This document shows positions 58,137 through 64,000 of a DNA stretch of 64,000 bases, piece after piece. Below the pieces are notes generated by a model. The model saw nothing but the letters and a program-made list of their open reading frames with translations. It did no database searches and was not told the DNA's origin. The translations under genes were made by a program, and so were the position numbers. The DNA comes from Paenibacillus_G elgii_A (lineage in GTDB: Bacteria > Bacillota > Bacilli > Paenibacillales > NBRC-103111). The stretch spans positions 1 to 64,000 of the forward strand of contig JBHJMN010000021.1 of NCBI GenBank assembly GCA_042219835.1, in the 5' to 3' direction. The stretch's first letter is position 1, and the number at the start of each line of letters is the position of its first letter.

Positions 58137-59039
58137 ATGAATCTGCATGCCCTGCGACTCTTTCATACGATCGCTGCCACAGGAAATGTAACCCGTGCCT
58201 CCGAACTGTTGAATATTAGCCAACCGGCCATTACGGCTCAGATCAAAAAATTTGAAAAGGAGCTCTCCCTTCCTCTATTGAAGCCCAGTGGAAGAGGGAT
58301 TGCCCTGACGGATGCCGGTGAAAAAATGGCCCTGCTCGCAAAGAGGCTGTTTGCGATGGAACAGCAGATCGATCAATTTTGTCACGAATATCGCAATGGC
58401 ACGAACGGACATATTCGATTGGCTGCGACCTATTTGCCGGCCCAGTTTCTGATTCCCGCTTGGATCGCGAAGTTTAAACAGCAATACGAACAGGTAGAAA
58501 TGACGATTACAACGACCAATTCAAGCGATGCACTCAAGCAGCTTTTACAGATGGAAGTGGACCTTGCGGTTTATGGAGGACTGGCGGAAGAATACCCGGA
58601 TGCGATTCAAACGGAAGAGTTGTTTCGCGACGAGCTGTGGTTTGTGGTAGCTCCGAATCACAAATATGCGAATCAGCAAGTATCGCTGGACGAAATGATG
58701 AAAGAGCCTTTTGTCATGCGGGAAGAAGGAAGCTCGACACGGGAAAGGCTGCTGGCTTTATGCCGAACCTACAACGTATCCAAACCCCGAATCACGCTGC
58801 AATTCAATGGATTGCACGAAGCGATCATGGCCGTTATCGCCGGCTATGGCGCCAACTTCGTTTCCTCGTTGGTCGTACGGGAGTATGTACAGCGCGGCGA
58901 GTTATGCCGGGTTTACGTTCAAAGCGTCCAGCTGCAAAATACAATTGCCATCTGTACCCGCAAGAACGAGCCTTTACCCGCCGCTGCTGCAAATCTCGTA
59001 CGAATTATTCGTCAATCCGGGGGCGATGCCGCGCAATAG
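58137..59039 (+). CDS. LysR-family transcriptional regulator
   Basis: A 300-residue protein. The N-terminal winged HTH (MNLHALRLFHTIAATGNVTR, ASELLNISQPAITAQIKKFEKEL) is typical. The C-terminal periplasmic-binding-like effector domain (about 90-295) follows. The start follows aaggaga. It is divergent from an O-methyltransferase gene that it likely controls; the effector is unknown and no aromatic-acid genes are nearby. The three-residue tail is normal for the family. Confidence 0.92.
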   Translation: MNLHALRLFHTIAATGNVTRASELLNISQPAITAQIKKFEKELSLPLLKPSGRGIALTDAGEKMALLAKRLFAMEQQIDQFCHEYRNGTNGHIRLAATYLPAQFLIPAWIAKFKQQYEQVEMTITTTNSSDALKQLLQMEVDLAVYGGLAEEYPDAIQTEELFRDELWFVVAPNHKYANQQVSLDEMMKEPFVMREEGSSTRERLLALCRTYNVSKPRITLQFNGLHEAIMAVIAGYGANFVSSLVVREYVQRGELCRVYVQSVQLQNTIAICTRKNEPLPAAAANLVRIIRQSGGDAAQ

Positions 59040-59231
59040 GAAAGTTTCTCCCGGCATCGTTGTGCATGTCCGCGTGTGGATGAGGTGCTTCAGGGCATCC
59101 GATAGCAACGGCTCAGCTTGAGCGAGCCACCGCCTCAAAGCAAGTCTTGCCGGATTCGCCTTGATCGTTGAGCATGGGTTGAATTTTCTCCCAAAACGTG
59201 TTCAAAGCCGAATCCGAAAAAAATTCAAAAG

Positions 59232-60608
59232 TTAATCGGCTCTCTTGGTAATACGGAAAGATATGAGAAAGCTCAGCACGATGAAAAGCAGTTGAGTGAA
59301 TAAGGCCAGCATGATCCCCATAAAGATACCTTGGTTGAAATGCTCGCTTACAGCGATTAAAGCCCCCCCGATTCCGATGCTCACTCCTGGGAAAAAAGCG
59401 TCGACAAATTGAAGATACGCGGAAATTTCGCCTTCCTCACCCGAGCGGGCATGCTGCAGCGCAATGGCTCCTGTCGTCGGATTGGCCAACCCAATGCCGA
59501 AGCCCGTAAAGATTTGTGAGATGACGGCAAACCAAATTCCCCCGCTCTCCAACCCTACAGCCATGATGACCAGCGATACGCCGACGATCATGAAGCCGAG
59601 CCCGGTTATGATCCGTTTTTTTCTGCCGCGGCCGCTATCCTTTTCGTCCAGTTTGGATTGCAGCCAAGCTGCGGTGGACCAGCTTAACGCGCCTGCGGCG
59701 ACGATCAGCCCGGCAAGGTCTGCGGGCAAGCCTTTGACCTTCGTCAGCGCCAAGACGACATAGCTCTCGGTTGCAACATAGCACGCATAATATAGCCCTC
59801 TTGAAACAATGGTGGCCGGCAGCCCTTTTTTGACGGAGAACGTTCCCGCAGGGAGTAGTTGCTGCAGAGGCCGGACCATGACGATCAACCCGATAACCGC
59901 AAGCGCAATGCCCTTCCAATCGGAAACAAAGCCCAATCCGCTCAGCAACAGCCCCGTCCCTATTGTCAGCAGCACAGCGTATCCTTCCTTGCGGCCGCTT
60001 TTCTTGGGCGGAGCGCTATCCGTTTGAAGCTTGCGAAAGGAAGGAAACGTCAGCAAGACGGCCAAGGCGATCAAGGGCAGTACAAGCCAGAACACGAATC
60101 TCCACGAGACATACTCGGCCAGCAGCCCGGCAATATAAGGACCGATCAACGCCGGCAAAATAAAGGCGCTGGAAAATGCAGCCAAAATTTTCGTCCGGAG
60201 CGCATCGGGATAGCTTAAGGTAATGCTATAGTACACGCATGTGACAATAGCGCCTGCGCCAAAGCCTTGAAACGCTCTCCCCGCAATTAACATCGGCATA
60301 TTCACGGATGTAGCCGCGATCAAAATACCGGCCACAAAAATCACGATAGACAAAGAAAAAGAGCGGTACACGCCGATTTTGCCGATTTGCTGACCGATGA
60401 CCATCGTCCCCAATATTTGCGTCAACAGAAATGCGCTGAAAATCCAGCCGTATAACGAAATGCCGTTCAAATGCTGCGCCAACTCCGGCGCGATGGTCGT
60501 AATCGCCAAGCCTTCGAACGCTACGGTAGTCACAGCCAAAATGATACCGATGGTCAATGCCCGATACCGTGCGTCAAAAATGCTTGCCTTGCTTTTGCCT
60601 TGTTCCAT
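59232..60608 (-). CDS. MFS drug efflux transporter (DHA2-like)
   Basis: A 458-residue membrane protein with about 14 spans. The family loop appears as GRAFQGFGAGAIVTCVYYSI, and the early region has AITTIAPELAQHL. ATG 60608 has ggagg upstream; the frame is open further 5' but without a site. It follows a MarR gene by 90 bases on the same strand. Two TAGTTGCTA boxes flank that regulator, so the pair forms a MarR-controlled efflux operon. Substrates are unknown. Confidence 0.88.
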   Translation of the reverse strand: MEQGKSKASIFDARYRALTIGIILAVTTVAFEGLAITTIAPELAQHLNGISLYGWIFSAFLLTQILGTMVIGQQIGKIGVYRSFSLSIVIFVAGILIAATSVNMPMLIAGRAFQGFGAGAIVTCVYYSITLSYPDALRTKILAAFSSAFILPALIGPYIAGLLAEYVSWRFVFWLVLPLIALAVLLTFPSFRKLQTDSAPPKKSGRKEGYAVLLTIGTGLLLSGLGFVSDWKGIALAVIGLIVMVRPLQQLLPAGTFSVKKGLPATIVSRGLYYACYVATESYVVLALTKVKGLPADLAGLIVAAGALSWSTAAWLQSKLDEKDSGRGRKKRIITGLGFMIVGVSLVIMAVGLESGGIWFAVISQIFTGFGIGLANPTTGAIALQHARSGEEGEISAYLQFVDAFFPGVSIGIGGALIAVSEHFNQGIFMGIMLALFTQLLFIVLSFLISFRITKRAD

Positions 60609-60640
60609 TCCCTTATTCCTCCATCTACTTGCCAGAACAT

Positions 60641-60658
60641 TAGTTGCTACAGCAACTA
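60641..60658 (-). promoter_or_regulatory. Palindromic operator between marR and its MFS gene
   Basis: TAGTTGCTACAGCAACTA is an 18-base dyad (TAGTTGC with its complement) 33-50 bases upstream of the MFS start. The same half-site, TAGTTGCTA, recurs upstream of the MarR gene. Confidence 0.6.
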
Positions 60659-60698
60659 TATGAATAAAAAAAACCAAAACAGGTACACGGGCAACTCT

Positions 60699-61124
60699 CT
60701 ACAAATCCTTCACGTTATTATACATAACGGCAAGTATTCTTCTAAAGGTTTCGACTTCTTCCTCGGACAACCCTTCGACCGTTTTCTTATAAGCTTCAAT
60801 GGACGGAGCAAGGATGTCCTCTTTGATCTCCCTGCCTTTCGGCGTTAAATATACCCGCAGCGATCTGCGGTCCGTCTCATGGGTTACCCGATGAACGAAG
60901 CCCTTCTTTTCCAGCTTGAACAGCATCCGGGCGATGTTCGTCTGATCTTTATACAGCCGTTCCGCAAGCTCTTTCTGGGTAATCCCTTCCTTTTCCCAGA
61001 GAATAACCAATATTTCCCATTGATCCACGGTAATATCGAAAGGGTTAACGACCTTTTGATAATAATTGTTAAGCTTCAAATCCGCCCGGTGTACGATGAC
61101 CCCGATATACTTTTCTAACTCCAA
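60699..61124 (-). CDS. MarR-family transcriptional regulator
   Basis: A 141-residue protein with a winged HTH (DQWEILVILWEKEGITQKEL, AERLYKDQTNIARMLFKLEKKGFVHRVTHETDRR wing) and helical ends for the dimer. It is upstream of an MFS exporter on the same strand and probably represses both genes, releasing them when a drug-like ligand binds. The TAGTTGCTA box is at both the promoter of this gene (61153-61166) and the MFS gap. Confidence 0.9.
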   Translation of the reverse strand: MELEKYIGVIVHRADLKLNNYYQKVVNPFDITVDQWEILVILWEKEGITQKELAERLYKDQTNIARMLFKLEKKGFVHRVTHETDRRSLRVYLTPKGREIKEDILAPSIEAYKKTVEGLSEEEVETFRRILAVMYNNVKDL

Positions 61125-61152
61125 TGGCAGCCTCCATCATAGTCGACATGAT

Positions 61153-61166
61153 TATAGTTGCTATGA
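61153..61166 (-). promoter_or_regulatory. Second TAGTTGCTA box at the marR promoter
   Basis: TATAGTTGCTATGA, with TAGTTGCTA at 61155-61163, is about 30-40 bases upstream of the MarR start. It shares the half-site of the dyad at 60641, so autoregulation is likely. Confidence 0.5.
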
Positions 61167-61231
61167 CCATTATAATTCCCATACCCGCCAGTGTCAATCC
61201 GCAAAATGAGCTTCTCTGTGCGAGCTGTATA

Positions 61232-61280
61232 ACAAAATGATCCGAGCCTGGTTCATTGCACCAGGGAATCGGATCATTGA
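61232..61280 (-). terminator. Terminator of the GH3/GPH operon
   Basis: On the minus strand aatgatccga-...-cctggt and accagg-...-tcggatcatt form a long hairpin followed by TTTTGTT, just after the stop at 61289. Confidence 0.75.
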
Positions 61281-61288
61281 GCTGTTTG

Positions 61289-62605
61289 TTATACAGTTTT
61301 CGTAGGATGCCCGGTTCGTACAGCTGCCTCATGCTTCATTTGCTCTCCCACTTCAGGAATCGGCTTGAACGCAAATGTTCCAAGCAATACACATACCGCA
61401 AGCACGATATAAAAGAAGGCCCACTCTCCGATTCCTGTCATGCTTCCCGCAGCCAATAGTACAGGGGCAATGGCAGGAACAAGCGATTGCGGCAGCGCGT
61501 TAGCAACGTTCATGAGTCCAAAGTCTTTCGCCGAATCTTCCTTGTTCGGCAAAATCCGTGCGACAAGCGCCATATCAACGGATGTAAAGCATCCTGAGGC
61601 CAAACCGATCACGATGGAAGCTATAATGAATGCCGTCGTATTCGGAACGAAAGAATATATCATCAGCCCGAAAAGCATAATAATGCCGCAAGCATATAGA
61701 AACGGCTTCTGTTTACCGAATCGGTCTGACAATATGCCGCCAATAATACTAGTGATAGCGGTTGCAATCAAGGCAACAATCTTGATCGTACCTACGACAT
61801 CGGTAGCATCCCCTTGAGATAAGCCCATACGTTTCACGAGCATGACAGCCGTATAAAGGCTATAGGCAAGACCCAGATTGATCAAAAATTTAGACAGGAG
61901 CGCCCATGTGAATTCCGGATATTTACGCGGATCAGGGTAAATTTTCCCAAGCTTTTCTTTCAATGAGATATTTTCTTTTGCTTTCTTTACCATCTTCACT
62001 TTGCTGTCGCGGATAATAAACAAGCTGATAATCGGGCCTACGACGCCAATGATCGAAATCAGCAGCCATTTGGACGAGGTTGGCATCGTTTTCAGAGTCA
62101 TCATCATAATCATTCCAATTGTAAGGCTCAAGGGGATAGCGAGTCCAAGCAGTCCCGACATGGTTCCTTGCTTCTTCACTTCTACCTGGTCGGGAATCAG
62201 CGCCGTATAGGCCGCCATCGCAAAGTTAAAGAAGAGCTGCGCTATACACCATCCGACGATAACCTGCCATATTTGTGTCGCGAAGCCGATCCATACCAAG
62301 GCCAGGCAGCCCATCAGCGGTCCGATCAGAATCCATGTGCGCCTGCGCCCGAAGCCAATATTGGTTCGATCACTGATCGCTCCGCCAAGCGGATTCCCGA
62401 CAAGCGCGAACAATGCCCCGACTCCTGCGACGATCCCATACGAAACCTGATAGTTCGTCGGATCGATCTCAATCATTTTAAAAGAGAGCAACAACACCGC
62501 CGGCGTCAATAAGCCGATCAACATACAAACATACCCAAACATGATGCCAAAGGTTAATCTTTTAAACGGTGTTTGTATCTGGCCTTCTACTGCTTGTTCC
62601 CCCAT
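61289..62605 (-). CDS. GPH-type glycoside:cation symporter (MelB-like)
   Basis: A 438-residue, 12-span protein. The family opening is FGYVCMLIGLLTPAVLLLSF, and the second half has the loop LSDRFGKQKPFLYACGIIM. GPH proteins import disaccharides or glycosides with H+ or Na+. It begins 19 bases after the end of a GH3 glucosidase gene on the same strand, so the pair takes up and splits beta-glucosides or xylosides. It ends in a terminator. The sugar is not certain. Confidence 0.88.
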   Translation of the reverse strand: MGEQAVEGQIQTPFKRLTFGIMFGYVCMLIGLLTPAVLLLSFKMIEIDPTNYQVSYGIVAGVGALFALVGNPLGGAISDRTNIGFGRRRTWILIGPLMGCLALVWIGFATQIWQVIVGWCIAQLFFNFAMAAYTALIPDQVEVKKQGTMSGLLGLAIPLSLTIGMIMMMTLKTMPTSSKWLLISIIGVVGPIISLFIIRDSKVKMVKKAKENISLKEKLGKIYPDPRKYPEFTWALLSKFLINLGLAYSLYTAVMLVKRMGLSQGDATDVVGTIKIVALIATAITSIIGGILSDRFGKQKPFLYACGIIMLFGLMIYSFVPNTTAFIIASIVIGLASGCFTSVDMALVARILPNKEDSAKDFGLMNVANALPQSLVPAIAPVLLAAGSMTGIGEWAFFYIVLAVCVLLGTFAFKPIPEVGEQMKHEAAVRTGHPTKTV

Positions 62606-62624
62606 ACTTCTTCCCCCTTACCGA

Positions 62625-64000
62625 TCATACATGTCTGTTGAAACGTTCAATCATACCGTTCAGCATCTCTTCAGAAAAGGCGCCTTGACTGAAATGAACA
62701 AGTCCGCGCAGCGGCATATATTTGAACATGGCCGCTTTCATCTCGGACGCTTCTCCACCGCCCTGATCTCCGATCAATGGGGTACGTTTTGCTTGCGCCA
62801 ACATTTCTTGCAGGATTGGCGCCAGTACCGGATCTGCAAGCAAATCGCCGAGCGGCGTATTCCGCGTTACCCGTTTACGGAGGTTGACTGAAGATTTTAC
62901 ATAGACCGTATTTCTCAGGACGATGTCTCTTGAAGATTTACCGATAAGAATCTCGAATTCGCCTTCTTCGACATGCCAATCCTTCAGTTCCACGTTATAG
63001 TAAGCGAAAGATCGCTTGTTCAAGGTGAAGCTGACCGTTTTCTCTTCTCCCGGCTGCAATTCTACTTTAGCAAAGCCCTTCAGTTCTTTTTCAGGCCGCT
63101 TGACAGCGCTTACTTTGTCATGAACGTATAGCTGCACAATTTCTTTTCCGGCAATCTTGCCTGTATTCTTAACGTTCACCTTTACCGTGAGGGTCTCCGT
63201 ATCTTGAATCGAGTCTTGATCCAGCATCAGATTGCTATATTCAAAAGTCGTATAGCTAAGCCCGTATCCAAACGGGAACAGCGGTTCAATCTGCAGCGCA
63301 TCGTAGTGCCGATAGCCGACAAACACGCCCTCCCTATACTCCACTCTGTCTCCTTCACCAGGAAAATTTAGATAAGAAGGATTATGATGCAGCTCTTTAG
63401 GGAACGTCTCCGCCAGCTTACCGCTAGGATTGGCGTCACCGAACAATAGATCCGCAATGGCGCCGCCCAACGCTTGTCCTCCAAGATATCCTTCCAGCAC
63501 GCCTTTCACTTTATCGATCCAAGGCATAACGACAGGCGCTCCATTGCTTAGAACGACAACGATATTGCGTTGTACTTCGGCTACCGCTTCAATTAGCTTG
63601 ATATGATTGTCCGGAAGGCGCAAGTGCTCGCGGTCGTAGCCTTCAGACTCGTAGCGATCCGGCAATCCAACGAACAGAATGGCCGTGTCGGCTTCCGACG
63701 CGATTTTCTTCGCTTCTTCAATCAGACTTTCTTCGATTTCATCGTGCTCCAACCGGTACCCATTCGCATATGCAACCTTGGTTCCCGGTCCGGATACTTG
63801 CTTGATTTGTTCAAGGATATTGTCCAGCTTGGTTGGTTTGATATGGGAGCTGCCTCCCCCCTGAAAGCGAGGTTTTTGGGCAAACTCTCCAATGACGGCC
63901 AAGTTCCCAGCCTTGTTCAGCGGAAGAATGGAATCTTCATTTTTCAAGAGAACCATGCTTTCTCTCGCTATTTCTCTAGCCAGCTGATGATGTGCTTCTT
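62625..64000 (-). CDS. GH3 beta-glucosidase (5' part outside the window)
   Basis: At least 458 residues; the frame is open through position 64000, so the start is outside. The visible part begins EAHHQLARE...SMVLLKNEDSILPLN, which is the end of the first barrel. The alpha/beta sandwich follows (ILFVGLPDRYESEGYDREHL, with the likely acid/base Glu in YESEGYDR; VVLSNGAPVVMPW), and then a fibronectin-III-like domain (GYGLSYTTFEYS, VKVNVKNTGKIAGKEIVQLY) and a C-terminal tail. The nucleophile Asp (SDW) is beyond the right edge. It hydrolyses beta-glycosides in the cytoplasm, as no export signal can be seen, and is paired with the GPH importer. Confidence 0.9.
   Translation of the reverse strand, partial: EAHHQLAREIARESMVLLKNEDSILPLNKAGNLAVIGEFAQKPRFQGGGSSHIKPTKLDNILEQIKQVSGPGTKVAYANGYRLEHDEIEESLIEEAKKIASEADTAILFVGLPDRYESEGYDREHLRLPDNHIKLIEAVAEVQRNIVVVLSNGAPVVMPWIDKVKGVLEGYLGGQALGGAIADLLFGDANPSGKLAETFPKELHHNPSYLNFPGEGDRVEYREGVFVGYRHYDALQIEPLFPFGYGLSYTTFEYSNLMLDQDSIQDTETLTVKVNVKNTGKIAGKEIVQLYVHDKVSAVKRPEKELKGFAKVELQPGEEKTVSFTLNKRSFAYYNVELKDWHVEEGEFEILIGKSSRDIVLRNTVYVKSSVNLRKRVTRNTPLGDLLADPVLAPILQEMLAQAKRTPLIGDQGGGEASEMKAAMFKYMPLRGLVHFSQGAFSEEMLNGMIERFNRHV

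Noticed and set aside
1..64000. CRISPR arrays, rRNA or tRNA genes, prophage modules, biosynthetic megasynthases
   Set aside because: None was recognised on reading either strand. A tRNA scan could still find one that I missed.

Overview
The window looks like a chromosomal segment of an endospore-forming, moderately GC-rich Firmicute, most likely Paenibacillus or a close relative. The signs are an alpha/beta-type small acid-soluble spore protein, strong aGGAGG ribosome sites, frequent TTG/GTG starts, a leucine T-box, a CIRCE element, a c-di-AMP (ydaO-type) riboswitch, an LCP cell-wall ligase and many YtxH/DUF-type Bacillales proteins. No rRNA, tRNA, CRISPR array or intact prophage was seen. 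Nothing here was searched against a database; every family call is from reading the proteins.

Layout. 0-9.7 kb: phosphodiester glycosidase, a YtxH/DUF948 pair, selU-selD (selenium for tRNA), KDPG aldolase, a one-domain flavoprotein, and a lipoprotein/response regulator/histidine kinase operon. 10-18 kb: LCP protein, DUF2339-like membrane protein, a SufR-like Fe-S regulator, a YutE-like protein, and a split thiamine cluster (thiD against tenI-thiO). 18-25.7 kb: azoreductase, a UgtP-like glycosyltransferase and NodB/YkoP deacetylase separated by a dead MFS gene, then a DeoR/ROK kinase pair and a hydroxyacid dehydrogenase. 25.9-28.7 kb: a decaying efflux locus with a headless membrane fusion protein, a secreted protein with an internal segment inverted, and an intact MarR regulator. 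29-31.6 kb: GntR-MFS operon and small genes. 31.7-38 kb: an anaerobic operon, hemerythrin - small zinc ribbon - adhE - pflB - pflA, with Fnr/Rex-like palindromes upstream.

38-46 kb holds spore and surface proteins and several genes broken by single lesions: a GH18 remnant, a frameshifted amidohydrolase and a fetB with an in-frame TAG. 46-48.2 kb carries a ferredoxin-like protein behind a cobalamin riboswitch and a CobW/ZagA GTPase behind a Zur-like box. 48.3-51.2 kb is a small accessory patch: a tnpB stump, a c-di-AMP riboswitch ahead of a LysM-CAP protein, a structured leader with a 58-codon ORF, and AT-rich small genes. 51.3-64 kb: epimerase, htpG (CIRCE), ybaK, leuA (T-box), a truncated isochorismatase, O-methyltransferase/LysR, a MarR/MFS drug-efflux pair, and a GPH sugar transporter with a GH3 glucosidase that runs off the right edge.

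The most unusual point is the inverted coding segment near 26.72-26.84 kb. Next are the lone B12-controlled ferredoxin, the anaerobic operon with its missed 44-residue zinc ribbon, the structured leader at 49.9-50.04 kb, and the high density of broken genes, which could be real decay or sequence error.
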